Below, piece by piece: positions 11,293 through 23,400 of a stretch of 64,000 nt of DNA. The DNA comes from Gammaproteobacteria bacterium 54_18_T64 (GTDB lineage Bacteria; Pseudomonadota; Gammaproteobacteria; Pseudomonadales; Porticoccaceae). Position numbers and translations under genes: made by a program. Positions within the stretch are counted from its first letter, which is position 1, and every line of letters begins with the position of its first letter. The notes under the pieces were generated by a model. It did not search any database and had not been told where the DNA came from. It saw nothing but the letters and a program-made list of their open reading frames with translations. Location: the NCBI GenBank assembly GCA_002162825.1, contig MAAU01000020.1, positions 1 to 64,000 on the forward strand, given 5' to 3'.

Positions 11293-12987
11293 ATGCTGCG
11301 ACTCTCTGAAATCAAACTTCCCCTCGACCATGACGAGGCGGCACTTTCATCGGCCGTTGCCGCTAAGTTGGCTGTAGTCGGGGAGGATATCCTCGAGTTA
11401 ACTGTCGTTAAACGCAGTTACGATGCCCGTAAAAAACACAATATTTTGCTGATTTATCAGGTTGACGTGGCACTCAGTGAGGCCCATGAACAAGCCTTGT
11501 TGGAGAAGTTTGCCGGACAATCCTCGCTGCGCATCGCACCGGATACGCGCTATCAATTTGTCACCGAGACACAGCCTGGTTTTCCTTCGGGTGAGCAACA
11601 GCGGCCAATTATTATCGGTTTTGGCCCCTGTGGCCTGTTGGCGGCCTTGCTACTGGCGCAGATGGGTTTAAAGCCGATTGTGATCGAGCGCGGTGAAGAG
11701 GTGCGCCAGCGCACCAAAGATACCTGGGAGCTGTGGCGCAAGGGCAAGTTAAATACCGAATCCAACGTGCAGTTTGGCGAGGGTGGGGCGGGCACTTTTT
11801 CCGACGGCAAGCTCTACAGCCAGGTCAAGGACAAGCGTCACCTTGGTCGTAAAGTATTGGACGAGTTTGTTAAGGCCGGTGCCCCGGAGGAAATACTCTT
11901 CCTCAGTAAGCCCCATATCGGCACCTTTAAACTGGTAAAAATGGTTGAAACCATGCGTGGCGAAATTATTCGTCTCGGTGGAGAAATTCGCTTTGGTGTG
12001 AAAGTTGCCAAACTGCACCGTGAGGCTGTTGATGTTGATGTTGATGTTGATGTTGATGTTGATGGCGTGCAGGCTAGCGCCGCCGCCGGGCAAGTTACGG
12101 CGGTGACCTTGAGCAATGGCGAAACCCTGCACAGTCGCCATATCGTGCTTGCTGTCGGCCACAGTGCGCGGGACAGTTTTGAAATGTTGCTGGCCCAGGG
12201 AGTCTTTATAGAGGCCAAGCCCTTCTCCATTGGCTTTCGCATCGAGCACCCGCAGTCGGTGATAGATAAGGCGCGCTTTGGCGAGCAAGCGGGCCACCCC
12301 ATTCTCGGTGCCGCGGATTACAAGCTGGTACACCACTGTGCCGATGGCCGCAGTGTCTATAGTTTTTGCATGTGCCCCGGCGGCACCGTGGTGGCTGCGA
12401 CTTCGGAGGAGGGGCGCGTGGTGACCAACGGCATGTCCCAGTATTCGCGCAACGAGCGCAATGCCAATGCCGCGATAGTGGTGGGTATTACCCCGCAGCA
12501 GGACTACCCCGGGGACGTGCTGGCGGGCATAGATCTACAGCGCGAGCTCGAGAGTTTGGCCTATCAATTGGGAGGGGGCGACTACCGTGCCCCGGCCCAG
12601 CTGGTGGGCGACTTTTTGCAAAATGTGCCCTCCAGCGAATTGGGTCAGGTGAAGCCCTCCTACCAACCGGGGGTGAGCCTCGGTGATTTGTCAAAGGCCT
12701 TGCCAGACTTTGCCATTGCCGCCATTCGTGAGGCGATCCCTGCCTTTGATAAAAAGATAAAAGGTTTTGCCATGGCGGATGCCCTGTTGACGGGTGTGGA
12801 AACGCGCACCTCATCGCCGATTTGTATTCGTCGCGCTAAGGATTTTCAAAGTATTAATACCAGGGGTTTATACCCGGCGGGCGAGGGCGCGGGTTACGCC
12901 GGGGGCATACTGTCGGCGGCCATCGATGGCATTAAAGTGGCCGAGGCCCTGGCGCTGGACATTCTAAAACTTGAATCCGCCAACTAA
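11293..12987 (+). CDS. NAD(P)/FAD-dependent dehydrogenase (COG2509-like)
   Basis: PIIIGFGPCGLLAALLLAQMGLKPIVIERGEEVRQRT, VQFGEGGAGTFSDGKLYSQVKDK, GLYPAGEGAGYAGGILSAAIDGIKVAEA. Confidence 0.92.
   Translation: MLRLSEIKLPLDHDEAALSSAVAAKLAVVGEDILELTVVKRSYDARKKHNILLIYQVDVALSEAHEQALLEKFAGQSSLRIAPDTRYQFVTETQPGFPSGEQQRPIIIGFGPCGLLAALLLAQMGLKPIVIERGEEVRQRTKDTWELWRKGKLNTESNVQFGEGGAGTFSDGKLYSQVKDKRHLGRKVLDEFVKAGAPEEILFLSKPHIGTFKLVKMVETMRGEIIRLGGEIRFGVKVAKLHREAVDVDVDVDVDVDGVQASAAAGQVTAVTLSNGETLHSRHIVLAVGHSARDSFEMLLAQGVFIEAKPFSIGFRIEHPQSVIDKARFGEQAGHPILGAADYKLVHHCADGRSVYSFCMCPGGTVVAATSEEGRVVTNGMSQYSRNERNANAAIVVGITPQQDYPGDVLAGIDLQRELESLAYQLGGGDYRAPAQLVGDFLQNVPSSELGQVKPSYQPGVSLGDLSKALPDFAIAAIREAIPAFDKKIKGFAMADALLTGVETRTSSPICIRRAKDFQSINTRGLYPAGEGAGYAGGILSAAIDGIKVAEALALDILKLESAN
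12028..12063 (+). repeat. (GTTGAT)6 hexanucleotide tandem repeat inside a CDS
   Basis: Six perfect GTTGAT copies encoding (VD)6. Confidence 0.98.
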
Positions 12988-13015
12988 GGGCGGGTGTTGT
13001 TGCAAGGTTAGAGGC

Positions 13016-13279
13016 CTAGCCATCGTGACCGCTACGCTCGATTGACCAGATGTTTTTATTATTCCAGTCGGTTTCTATATAGAGGCTCTCTACCTTTTTC
13101 CTGGCCCAGGGCGTTTTGCGCAGGAATTTCAGGCTGGAGTTAATACTCGGGTCATTGCTAAAGCAGTTTATGGTGATGCGTTGCGCCAATTCTTGCCAGC
13201 CGTATTTATCGACCAGTTGATTCAATATTTCTTTTAAGGTGACGCCGTGAAGGGGGTCATTGCTAGGTGATTTGCCCAT
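13016..13279 (-). CDS. VF530 family (DUF2132) protein
   Basis: [63 protein letters not shown] matches the VF530 pattern; ATG at 13279. Confidence 0.88.
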   Translation of the reverse strand: MGKSPSNDPLHGVTLKEILNQLVDKYGWQELAQRITINCFSNDPSINSSLKFLRKTPWARKKVESLYIETDWNNKNIWSIERSGHDG

Positions 13280-13287
13280 TGAAAACC

Positions 13288-16200
13288 TCAACTATCCAAT
13301 AATTCGCGTATTTTAGTGAGTAATGCCTGGGCGCGATAGGGCTTGGTGAGCAAGTTTTGTTGCAGCGTGTCGTCAGTCAGAGCGGGCTGTTTATCGCCGG
13401 TAAAACCACTGGTCATCTGGATTTTAACAGTGGGGTATTTGGCGCTGACAATATCGGCCAGCTCATAACCGTTCATATCGGGCATTACGACATCGCTGAA
13501 CATCAGGTCGACCTTATTATTATCGAGTATGGCCAGGGCTTCAGTGCAATTGGCGGCAGTTAGTACCGTGTAATTTTGTCGGCCGAGTATTTCAGCGCAC
13601 AGTGCGAGGAGTGTCGTTTCATCGTCAACCACGAGAATGCTTTCACAACCGCTCGACGCCGTCTCGCTGCCAGCGATGTTAGTGTCTTCACTTTTGACTT
13701 GCGTCATATCTCGGGGGAAGTACAGGCGTAGCTCTGTGCCGCGACCGATTACGGAACTCACCTCGATGGCGCCCTTACTGCGCTCGATAAAACCGTAGAC
13801 CTGGCTCAAGCCAAGACCGGTGCCTTGCTCCCCCTTGGTGGTATAAAAGGGGTCAAATATTTGTTGTTTGGTTGCTTCATTCATACCCTCACCGGTGTCG
13901 CTAATACTGAGTTGTACGTAATCTCCACGGGCGACATTTTTTTGTTGGGCCTGGGCTGCTGAGAGATGTAGGTTGTCGGTGCGAATGGTGACCTGGCCAT
14001 TGGCCTCGATGGCGTGCATGGCATTTATACACATATTAATAATGGCATCTTCAAGGTCGTCACTATCCAGGCGGGTGGGCCAGATAGCACTGCATAGTTC
14101 ATACACCAGTTTAATACGCGGTGTCAGGGAGGTTTCGAGCATATGCTGCTGACTGCCTACCAGGGCATTGATATCAACCGAGTCGGTGCTTACCGCCTTT
14201 TGTTGTGAAAATGCCAGTAACTTACGCGTCAAATTGGCACCCCGCTCGCCAGCCCGGTGAATTTCATGGGCGTATTGGGCCAACTTGTCCTCGTTGGAGA
14301 GGGCGACTGCCAGCAGGTCGGCATAGCCGGTGACAATACCCAGCATATTGTTAAAGTCGTGGGCGATACCACCGGTAAGCTTGCCGAGGGCATCCATTTT
14401 CTGGCTGCGCCGCAGTTGTTCTTCCTGTTGTTTAGTGTCACTCAAATCACGAAAGCTATTGATAAAGCGTCGCTTGCCATCGGCTGTTGGACTCAGCTCT
14501 GCCACCGCTAATACCGTTGGAAAGGTGGCTCCATCTTTACAGACGGCGGTCATTTCAAGGCCCATACCAATCTGCGTAATATCACCACTTTGGAAATAGC
14601 TTTGCATATTTTTCAGGATGATGGCCTCATCTTGTTCCAGAATTAAGCGCGCGACATGTTGGCCAATCAGTTCGTCGGCGCGATAGTTGAGCAATTTTTC
14701 AGCGGCGACATTAATGGACAGTATGCTGCCCAATTCGTCGGTGACGACAATACCCTCAACCATGGAGTCGAGAATTTCTCGCTGGGTTTTTTCACTATTG
14801 GCCAGGGCTATCTGTGCCGAGCGTGTGGCAGTAATATCGTGACCTTCACCGAGAATTTGCACGACATAGCCATTGTCGTCAAACACGGGATGAAAGCTTA
14901 AGGCGATCCATATCTTGTCGCCCTGGCGAGTTATCACCTCCCTGTCTGCCAGGGTGATCTTGCCCATGGCGGCCTTGTGTAAATCTCCACGCACTTGCGC
15001 GACGGCTTCTTTCGAATAATTTAAAAATGGGGTTTCCCACAGTTTTTTACCGATGATTTCTTCCTCCTTAAAGCCGGTGGCCAATAGGGGCGTATTGTTG
15101 ATGAAGGTGGTGGTGCCATCGAGGTCGTAGAGGCCAACCATGGTTTGCATATCGTCAAACAGGCCCTGTAGACGTTGTTGTGAAACCTTAGCGCGCTCGC
15201 GCAAACGATATTGTTCGCTGACGTCACTGAACACCAAAATGGCGCCAATGATGTGATTGTTCTTGTCGCGTATGGGTGCCGCCGAATCGGCAATTTGGTA
15301 GACGTGACCCTCCCGCGTACGTAGGGTGGCGTGATTGCTCAAGTGGACGATTTCCCCTGTCGCCATCAGTTTATCGACAGGGCTGGCCAGGCGCTCGCCG
15401 CTGCTGGCATCATAAATGGGAAAGACGGCTGCCAGTGGTTGCTGCAGGGCCTCTGCAAGGGACCAGCCGGTTAATTGTTCGGCAATGGGGTTCATGCGGG
15501 TAATTAGAGCATTGGCGTCGGTGGTGATCACCGCATCGCCAATACTATCGAGGGTAATGGCGAGGTTTTGTTCTCTTGCCTCGAGCTCGAGTAGTACCTG
15601 TTCACGCTCTAGTTCAACCTCTCGGCGGGCGCGGGGGTCGCTACCTTCGGCGACTAACTGGCAGACTTTGCCGGCGTCATCAAATACCGGGTGGACGTTA
15701 AACTCTAGCCAAATAACACCCGCAGAGGTATTCAGTTGTACATCGCAGCGGACGGCATTACCGGTGGCGGCAGATTCAATGCTGTCTCGCACCCGTTGCT
15801 GGGTACTGGCGCTGTGCTGAAACCAGGGTGAGTCCCACAGTAATTTGCCGAGTACATCGCTTTGTTCAAGGTCGGCGACTTGCAAAGGTGTGTTGTTGAT
15901 GAGGTCAACGCGACCCTCGGTGTCGAGTATGGCGACCATGCTTTGCATGTCATTAAACAGGCCCTGTAAGCGTTGTTGTGCCAGACGGTCTTGTTCGCGC
16001 AGTAGTTTCTGCTCGGAGATATCACTACCTTCGGCGACCAATTTGATGGCTTTACCCGCTTCAAAAACGGCTTGAATTTTAAAGTCAATCCACAGCAGGC
16101 CGGTGGCTATTCGCCCCTGGATCTCCTCATGCACGAGCTCACCGGCGGCGGCGCGGCGCACAAAGTCTCGTATATTGGTTTGTACTGTCGGGTCGTAGTT

Positions 16201-16383
16201 AAACCAAAAGCAGTCCCAGAATTTTTTGCCAATTACATCGTTGAGCTCTATACCGGCAATTTTCAGGGGTGTTTTGTTGGCAAAACCCAGCGTGCCAACA
16301 GTTTCGAGGATGGCGACGAAGGTCTGCATGGCCTCGAGTAGTGCCTGGTAACTGGTGTCATCGGGGATTGGGGTCTTAGGCAT
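13288..16383 (-). CDS. PAS-rich hybrid histidine kinase (HK1; about 5 PAS, HisKA, HATPase, REC)
   Basis: Repeated PAS signatures (DxMQTMVxLxDxxGxxxxINNTPL), [39 protein letters not shown]-terminal [18 protein letters not shown]. Confidence 0.93.
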   Translation of the reverse strand: MPKTPIPDDTSYQALLEAMQTFVAILETVGTLGFANKTPLKIAGIELNDVIGKKFWDCFWFNYDPTVQTNIRDFVRRAAAGELVHEEIQGRIATGLLWIDFKIQAVFEAGKAIKLVAEGSDISEQKLLREQDRLAQQRLQGLFNDMQSMVAILDTEGRVDLINNTPLQVADLEQSDVLGKLLWDSPWFQHSASTQQRVRDSIESAATGNAVRCDVQLNTSAGVIWLEFNVHPVFDDAGKVCQLVAEGSDPRARREVELEREQVLLELEAREQNLAITLDSIGDAVITTDANALITRMNPIAEQLTGWSLAEALQQPLAAVFPIYDASSGERLASPVDKLMATGEIVHLSNHATLRTREGHVYQIADSAAPIRDKNNHIIGAILVFSDVSEQYRLRERAKVSQQRLQGLFDDMQTMVGLYDLDGTTTFINNTPLLATGFKEEEIIGKKLWETPFLNYSKEAVAQVRGDLHKAAMGKITLADREVITRQGDKIWIALSFHPVFDDNGYVVQILGEGHDITATRSAQIALANSEKTQREILDSMVEGIVVTDELGSILSINVAAEKLLNYRADELIGQHVARLILEQDEAIILKNMQSYFQSGDITQIGMGLEMTAVCKDGATFPTVLAVAELSPTADGKRRFINSFRDLSDTKQQEEQLRRSQKMDALGKLTGGIAHDFNNMLGIVTGYADLLAVALSNEDKLAQYAHEIHRAGERGANLTRKLLAFSQQKAVSTDSVDINALVGSQQHMLETSLTPRIKLVYELCSAIWPTRLDSDDLEDAIINMCINAMHAIEANGQVTIRTDNLHLSAAQAQQKNVARGDYVQLSISDTGEGMNEATKQQIFDPFYTTKGEQGTGLGLSQVYGFIERSKGAIEVSSVIGRGTELRLYFPRDMTQVKSEDTNIAGSETASSGCESILVVDDETTLLALCAEILGRQNYTVLTAANCTEALAILDNNKVDLMFSDVVMPDMNGYELADIVSAKYPTVKIQMTSGFTGDKQPALTDDTLQQNLLTKPYRAQALLTKIRELLDS

Positions 16384-16416
16384 GGCTCGACGCTTGTTAT
16401 TTTCTGGGGGCGAGTC

Positions 16417-19400
16417 TTAACTATCGAGCAATGCGCGTATTCTACCCAGTAGGGCTTGGGCGCGATAGGGTTTGGGCAGTAGATTTTTATGTAGGCTGGC
16501 ATCGCTCGCGGAGCTTTGTCTATTGTCACTGAAACCACTGGTCATCTGGATTTTGATATCGGGGAATTTCACCGCGACGATGCTTGCCAGCTCGTAACCA
16601 TTCATATCGGGCATCACCACATCGCTGAACATCAGGTCGACTTTATTGCCCTCCAGTAGTTGCAGGGCTTCGCTACAGTTACAGGCGGGCAGCACTTTGT
16701 AGCCTTGCTGGCTGAGTATTTCACTACACAGTTCCAGAAGTTTTTTCTCGTCGTCGACCAATAAGATGGTTTCATGGCCACCAAGTTTCTTCTCCGCTGT
16801 TTTGGCGGGCAGCTGTTGCAGGTCGGAATTAGAGATTTCTCTGGGAAAATAAAGGCGAAACTGAGTGCCGCGCCCCGGCACAGAGGTAACGTCGATACCA
16901 CCGCGACTGCGCTCGACAAAACCATAGACCTGACTGAGACCAAGGCCGGTACCATTCTCACCCTTAGTGGTATAAAAGGGGTCAAAAATTTGCTCCCGAG
17001 TGGCCTCATCCATGCCCTTGCCGTTATCGATAATACACAGTTGTACATAATCGCCACTGCGTAAGTTTTTCAGCCGCGCGTTGACGGAGCGCAGGCTGAT
17101 GTTTTCGGTGCGTATGGTGACCTGGCCATTGCCCTCAATGGCGTGCATGGCGTTAATACAAATATTGATAATGGCATCTTCCAGATCGTCGCCATCGAGA
17201 TAGATGGGCCAAATGTCGCGACCTAACTCATAGACCATGTTGATGCGTGGGGTCAGAGAGGTGGCCAACATATGCTGCTGGTTGTGAATCAGAGTATTGA
17301 TATTGAGACTGCTGGAGCTGACGGCGGTCTGTTGAGAAAAGGCCAGTAATTTACGGGTTAATTTCGCACCGCGGTCGCCGGCTCGGTGTATTTCGTGAGC
17401 GAAGCCGGCAAGCTTTTCCTCGCTGGCGAGGGCGCCCTCTAGCAGGTCGGCGTAGCCGGTGACGATGCCCAACATATTGTTAAAATCGTGGGCGATACCT
17501 CCGGTGAGCTTGCCGAGGGCATCCATTTTTTGGCTGCGTCGCAGTTGTTTTTCCTGTTGTTTGAGCTCGCTCAAGTCCCGGAAACTACTGATAAAGCGTC
17601 GATGGCTATCGCCCTTCTGACTGAGTTCCGCGACCGCTAATACCGTGGGGAAGGTGTCATTATTTTTACAGGTAATGTCAACCTCTAAACCCATGCCAAT
17701 GTACCTGAGTTTACCGGTCTCGAGATAACGTTGCATGTTTTGCTTAAAATCGTCGGCACTCTGTCCCTGGATTAAAAGATTCACCGGGTGGCCGATGAGC
17801 TCGCTTGAGCCGTACCCCGTCATTTTTTTGGCTGCTTGATTGACCGAGTGGATGACCCCGTATTGGTCGGTGACAACAATCCCTTCGACCATGGAATCGA
17901 GGGTGTTTCTGAGCGTCTTTTCACTATCGAGTAGGGCTTTTTGGGCGGCGCGCTCGTTGGTCAGGTCGAGAACGATGGAGGCGGCTCCGCTGAGTTTACC
18001 CTCCTTATCAAACAATGGTGCATTGTGCCAGCGGGTGTAAATGAGCTTTCCCCTCTTGTTGATGACTTTGCTAATGAGGCTGTCACCACCGGTCTTTCCG
18101 ACTAAGTTCTTCCATATTACTTGAGTGTCGAAAGGTGTATCGGAAGGCAATAACTTGGTGAAGGCCTGGCCCTTAAGTTCGGCAAGGGTATAGCCAAAAA
18201 GCTTTTCCGCGGCGTCATTGACGTCGACAATCAGATGATCCGTCGTCCACTCGATCGTGGCCAGGGGTGCCTGGTCACGGTAGCGCCTAAGTAGTCCCTC
18301 GGAGATGCGCAGTTCCATTTCTATGGCTTTTCTGTTGGTGATATCGCGAGCTTCGGCGAGGATTTCTATGATTTGGCCATTGTCATCAATCACAGGGTGG
18401 GTGCCAAAAGCGACCCACATCTCACCCCGCAGAGTGTCTATCTGTATGTCTGAACTGCTACTTTTGCCCGTGTTAGCGAGCTTAATAAGCCGTTTGACTG
18501 TGGCGGCACTGTGCTCTTTTTCGACCAGCCAGGGGGCCTCCCAGAGTTTGTGGCCAATCACCTCCTGGCGGGTAATGCCGGTGATCATGAGGGGAGTATT
18601 ATTGATAAAGGTGACGGTGCCGTGAATATCGAGGATGCCGACCATGGTTTGCATGCCGTCAAACAGGCTCTGTAAACGTTCCTGGGTGGCCTTGGCCCGT
18701 TCACGTAAACGGTACTGTTCGCTGACATCGCTGAATACCAGAATGGCCCCCAGTATAGAGCCCTCACTATCGCGAATGGGGGCCGCCGAATCGGCTATCT
18801 GGTATTCGCGACCATCTCGTGCACGCAGAGTGGTGTGATTACTGAGGTGGACAATCTCGCCGCTGCGCATCAGCTTCTCGACGGGGCTGGGCAGGCGCTG
18901 TCCCGTACTGGCATTAAAAATGGGGAAAATGGTCCCCAGGGGCTGGTGTTGGGCCTCATTAAAGCTCCAGCCGGTGAGTCGCTCGGCGATGGCATTCATA
19001 CGCGTGATACGGCCCCCGGCGTCGGTGGTGATTACGGCATCGCCGATGCTGTCGAGAGTGACCGCTAGCTTTTGTTCTCTGTCCTGGAGATCTTGCAGGG
19101 CCTGCTCGCGCTCCTCCTCCACTTGCCGGCGGACACTCGGGTCGTGACCCTCAGCCATCAACTGAATAATCTTACCGTCCGCATCACATACCGGGTGGAC
19201 GCTGAATTCCACCCATATTCGGCCCTCGTCGGTGAGCATTTGAACATCGCCTAGGGTGGGTGTGCCACGCAATGCCAGGGCAATATCCTTTTTAATCAGT
19301 TCTTGGCTGCTCTGCACATTACTAAACCAGGGACAGGCCCATAGGTGCAGGCCGATGACATCTTCCGACTTGAGGCCGGCGATTAACAGGGGGGTGTTGT

Positions 19401-19887
19401 TGACCAGGGTGACCCGACCCTCCAGGTCGAGGAGGGTGACCATGGTTTGCATATCATCAAACAGGTTTTGCAAACCCTGCTGTGTCCTGCGGGCCTCCTC
19501 CGCGAGGCGGTGCTTTTCGGTAATATCGTAGCCCTCGGCGATTAACTGAATGACCTGTCCGCTGTGGAATACGGGGCGCATGGTAAAGCTCGTCCACATC
19601 AGACCGTGGACGGTGGTGGTTTGAACTTCGTCTGAAATGTTCTCGCCCGCTGCGGCGCATACAGTGGCGCTGTGGATCAGCTCTCGTGCTCCTGGGTCGT
19701 GGGTAAACCAGGGGCAGTCCCAGAACTTTTTACCGCGCACCTCTTCGAGGCCTATGCCGGCGGCCTTGAGGGGTTTGGGGTTGGCGAAGGACACTGTGCC
19801 ATCGACCTCGAGTACGGCGATGAAGGTCTGCATGGCCTCGAAAAGGGCAGGGTTTAGGTAGTGGCTAGCTTGTTGGTTGTCGGGCAT
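16417..19887 (-). CDS. PAS-rich hybrid histidine kinase (HK2; about 6 PAS)
   Basis: Paralog of HK1 and HK3; same HisKA/HATPase/REC core. Start at MPDNQQASHY (19887) by analogy with HK1/HK3; the ORF track start is 19938. Confidence 0.93.
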   Translation of the reverse strand: MPDNQQASHYLNPALFEAMQTFIAVLEVDGTVSFANPKPLKAAGIGLEEVRGKKFWDCPWFTHDPGARELIHSATVCAAAGENISDEVQTTTVHGLMWTSFTMRPVFHSGQVIQLIAEGYDITEKHRLAEEARRTQQGLQNLFDDMQTMVTLLDLEGRVTLVNNTPLLIAGLKSEDVIGLHLWACPWFSNVQSSQELIKKDIALALRGTPTLGDVQMLTDEGRIWVEFSVHPVCDADGKIIQLMAEGHDPSVRRQVEEEREQALQDLQDREQKLAVTLDSIGDAVITTDAGGRITRMNAIAERLTGWSFNEAQHQPLGTIFPIFNASTGQRLPSPVEKLMRSGEIVHLSNHTTLRARDGREYQIADSAAPIRDSEGSILGAILVFSDVSEQYRLRERAKATQERLQSLFDGMQTMVGILDIHGTVTFINNTPLMITGITRQEVIGHKLWEAPWLVEKEHSAATVKRLIKLANTGKSSSSDIQIDTLRGEMWVAFGTHPVIDDNGQIIEILAEARDITNRKAIEMELRISEGLLRRYRDQAPLATIEWTTDHLIVDVNDAAEKLFGYTLAELKGQAFTKLLPSDTPFDTQVIWKNLVGKTGGDSLISKVINKRGKLIYTRWHNAPLFDKEGKLSGAASIVLDLTNERAAQKALLDSEKTLRNTLDSMVEGIVVTDQYGVIHSVNQAAKKMTGYGSSELIGHPVNLLIQGQSADDFKQNMQRYLETGKLRYIGMGLEVDITCKNNDTFPTVLAVAELSQKGDSHRRFISSFRDLSELKQQEKQLRRSQKMDALGKLTGGIAHDFNNMLGIVTGYADLLEGALASEEKLAGFAHEIHRAGDRGAKLTRKLLAFSQQTAVSSSSLNINTLIHNQQHMLATSLTPRINMVYELGRDIWPIYLDGDDLEDAIINICINAMHAIEGNGQVTIRTENISLRSVNARLKNLRSGDYVQLCIIDNGKGMDEATREQIFDPFYTTKGENGTGLGLSQVYGFVERSRGGIDVTSVPGRGTQFRLYFPREISNSDLQQLPAKTAEKKLGGHETILLVDDEKKLLELCSEILSQQGYKVLPACNCSEALQLLEGNKVDLMFSDVVMPDMNGYELASIVAVKFPDIKIQMTSGFSDNRQSSASDASLHKNLLPKPYRAQALLGRIRALLDS

Positions 19888-20077
19888 GGGCAAAGGGTTC
19901 TTGATGGTTTTACGAGGGGAGCTGGGGGCTATCGACACTCCCCGGTCTACTTCCTGGGCCCCAATGACCTTTGATACTTATTGCATTATGGTCGAAAAAC
20001 TAAGAATTACCCCACAAACAGCATTGTTACCCTGGCGCTGGGAATTGAGACTGAGCTATGGCGTGAACAAGCCTCTG

Positions 20078-20424
20078 GCAGCGTCGACGAGTAGCTTGAT
20101 ACTTATCACCAGCAGAAAAATAACAACAAATGCGCTAGCCCCGTACTTCAACGACCTTGTGTAGCAAGAAGTAGCCGAGACGCGCGCCGCTGGTGTGAGG
20201 GGAATTAGTACCGCAGAGCTCAGTAGCTTGGTGGTGTCGAATCGGTCGAGTCAGGCATAGGGCAGGAGTTTAACCAGGCTGACGGTGGCAAAGAAAATCG
20301 CGAAGGTGCCCGTTAATAGGGTTTTATCCATGGGTAGGGATAATAAATAAATACTCATTGGCGGCCCGCTGGCGTGAATGTCAACACTGCTAAAGCCTGC
20401 AACGGCACTCTAGAGCTACCGGCG
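20078..20424 (-). pseudogene. Decayed partial copy of the adjacent TauE/SafE gene
   Basis: Aligns nearly collinearly with 24512-24860 of the intact gene, e.g. GGTTTTATCCATG...AATAAATAAATACTCATyGGCGGCCCGCyGGCGTGAAT and GCTACCGGCG; no intact ORF remains. Confidence 0.9.
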
Positions 20425-20484
20425 CCAGGCGTGTCTGGGGTCTGTGAAATGGCTCGATGCTTCTTATCTACCGGGCAATAAATC

Positions 20485-23400
20485 TTAACGATCAAGCAGC
20501 TTGCGTATTTTATTGAGTAAGGCCTGTGAACGATAGGGTTTGACGAGCAGATTCTGGTGCAGGCTGTCATCGACCATGGCGCTTTGTCTATCGTCGGTGA
20601 AGCCGCTGGTCATCTGAATTTTTATGGCGGGATATTTTTTGGCGACGATCAGTGCTAGCTCGTAACCGTCCATATCGGGCATTACCACATCGCTGAACAG
20701 AACATCTACCCTGTTGCTGTCGAGCAGTTGTAGGGCCTCGGCACAATTGCTGGCGGAGAGTACTCGGTAGCCCTGTTGGCCGAGTATTTCTGTGCATAGC
20801 TCGAGGAGTTGATTCTCATCGTCGACGACGAGAATAGTCTCGTTGCCAGCGAGTCTGGCGGCTGAGGTGGCAGTGCTTGTGGCCGCGACGTCTTCGTCAC
20901 ATTGCTCCCTGGGGAAGCACAGCTGTAGGCGGGTGCCGCGCCCCAGCACCGAGGTGACATCGATTGAGCCATGGCTGCGCTCGACAAAACCGTAGACCTG
21001 GCTTAAACCCAGACCCGTACCCTCTTCCCCCTTGGTGGTATAAAAGGGGTCGAAGATACGCTCTTTAGTGGCATCATCCATGCCTGTACCATTGTCCGAA
21101 ATACTCAGTAGCACATAATCGCCGCTGGGCAGATTGCGCAACCGTGCATTGACCGGGCGCAGCCGAATATTTTTGGTCTCAAGGGTGACCTGGCCATTGG
21201 CATCAATGGCGTGCATGGCATTAATGCAAATATTAATAATGGCATCTTCCAGGTCGTCGCTATCGACCCTGATGGGCCAAATACGATCCTCCAGGTCGTA
21301 GACCAATGTTATACGCGGCGTCAGCGAGGTGGCCAGCATATGTTGCTGACTCAGAATCAGCTTATTGAGGTCAACGGAGTGGGCCTTGAGCGTGGTTTGT
21401 TGTGAGAAGGAGAGCAGTTTTCGCGTTAAATTGGCACCGCGTTCGCCGGCGCGATGAATTTCATGGGCGTACTGAGCGAGCTTTTTCTCGCCGGCCAAGG
21501 CGCCCTCTAGCAGGTCGGCATAGCCGGTGACAATGCCCAGCATATTATTAAAATCGTGGGCGATGCCCCCGGTCAACTTGCCCAGGGCATCCATTTTCTG
21601 ACTGCGGCGCAGTTCTTCCTCCTGTTGCTTTATGTCACTCAAATCGCGAAAGCTGCTGATAAAGCGCTGCTGTTGATCGTCTTTTTGACTCAGTTCGGCA
21701 ACCGCCAATACGGTGGGAAAGGTGTCGCCATTTTTACAAGCCAGTTCCAGCTCAAGTCCCATGCCAATATGCTGTAGATTCCCGGTGTCGAGATAACGCT
21801 GCATATTGGCCTGGAACATGGCCTCGCTTTGGCCGAGTATCAGCAGAGTGACCGGCTGGCCAACAAGCTCTACGGTGCTGTAGCCGGTCATTTTTTCAAC
21901 GGCCTGATTTGCCGAGTGGATGATGCCACTTTGGTCGGTCACCACAATGCCCTCGACCATGGAGTCGAGGGTACTTCTGAGGGTTTTTTCACTACGTTTC
22001 AAGGCCAGTTGCGCGGCGCGTTCGTTGGTGAGGTCGAGAATCACCGAGGCGGCGCCGATGAGTTGGCCATCGTCATCGAAAAAGGGTGCGTTGTGCCAGC
22101 GGGTGTATATCGTTTCACCAGCCTGGGTGAGAATCTTGGAGGTGAGGGTGTCGCCGCCACTTTGTACGACTAAATCCCTCCAGATCCTGTCCAGGTCGAT
22201 GTGCAGGTCGGGGGGTAGCAGGCTGGAAAATGTCTGTCTCTTAACTTCTTCTAAGGTATAGCCAAAGAGCTTTTCGGCGGCGGCGTTCCAGCCGACAACG
22301 CGATGTTGGGTATCCCACTCAATGGTGGCCAGTGGTGCCTGGTCGCGGTAGCGCAGTAGGCGGCGCTCGGTATTGCGCAGCTCCATCTCGGTGCTTTTAC
22401 TGGCGCTAATGTCGCGAGCCTCGGCGACCACCTCAACGACATGCCCGGCATCGTCGAAGATGGGGTGGGTGCCAAAGGCGAGCCACAGCTCACCTTCCAG
22501 TGTGTCAATCTTGATGTCCGAGAGTGTGCTTTTGCCAGCGGCGGCCCGGGCTATATCACTCTCAATAATGGCAGAGCTTTCCGGTTGATTGTCATACCAG
22601 GGGGCCTCCCAGAGTTTTTTGTTGAGCACTTGCTCGCGGGTGAAACCGGTTGCCAGCAGCGGGGTATTATTGACGAAGGAGAGGATACCATCCGGGTTGA
22701 GGATGCCGACCATGGTTTGCATATTATCAAAGAGCTTTTCCAGGCGCGCCTGTATCGACCTGGCTTGTTCGCGTAGCCGGTACTGTTCGCTGATATCGCT
22801 AAATACCAGGATACCACCCAGTATTTCCCCCTCACTATCGCGAATGGGTGCGGCGGAGTCGGCGATTTGGTACCTGCTACCACCACGGGCATGTAAAGTG
22901 GTGTGATTACTGAGGTGGACGATGTTGCCCGTTGCCATCAGTTTATCAATCGGACTGGCCAGGGCCTCACCAGTACTGGCATTGAAAATAGAGAATACGC
23001 TCGCCAAGGCTTGCTGCTGGGCCTCGGCAAAAGGCCAGCCGGTGAGTTGTTCGGCGATGGGGTTCATGCGGGTAATCAGGCCATTGGCATCGGTGGTGAT
23101 CACTGCATCGCCAATACTATCGAGGGTGATGGCGAGGTTTTGCTCTCTCTCCTGGAGCTCGAGCAGTACCGCTTCACGCTCCTCTTCGACCTGGCGCCGA
23201 GTGCTGGGGTCACTGCCCTCTGCCACCAGTTGTATTACCTTGCCGGCGCCATCCAATACCGGGTGCAGGCAAAATTCGACCCAAATTCTCCCTTCGGGGG
23301 TGGCTATCTGAATATCGCCGGTGCTTGTCTCACCGGCAAGACCATTGGCAATGTGCTGGCGGATAATATCTTGCGAGCGAAGGTCATCGGTGAACCAGGG

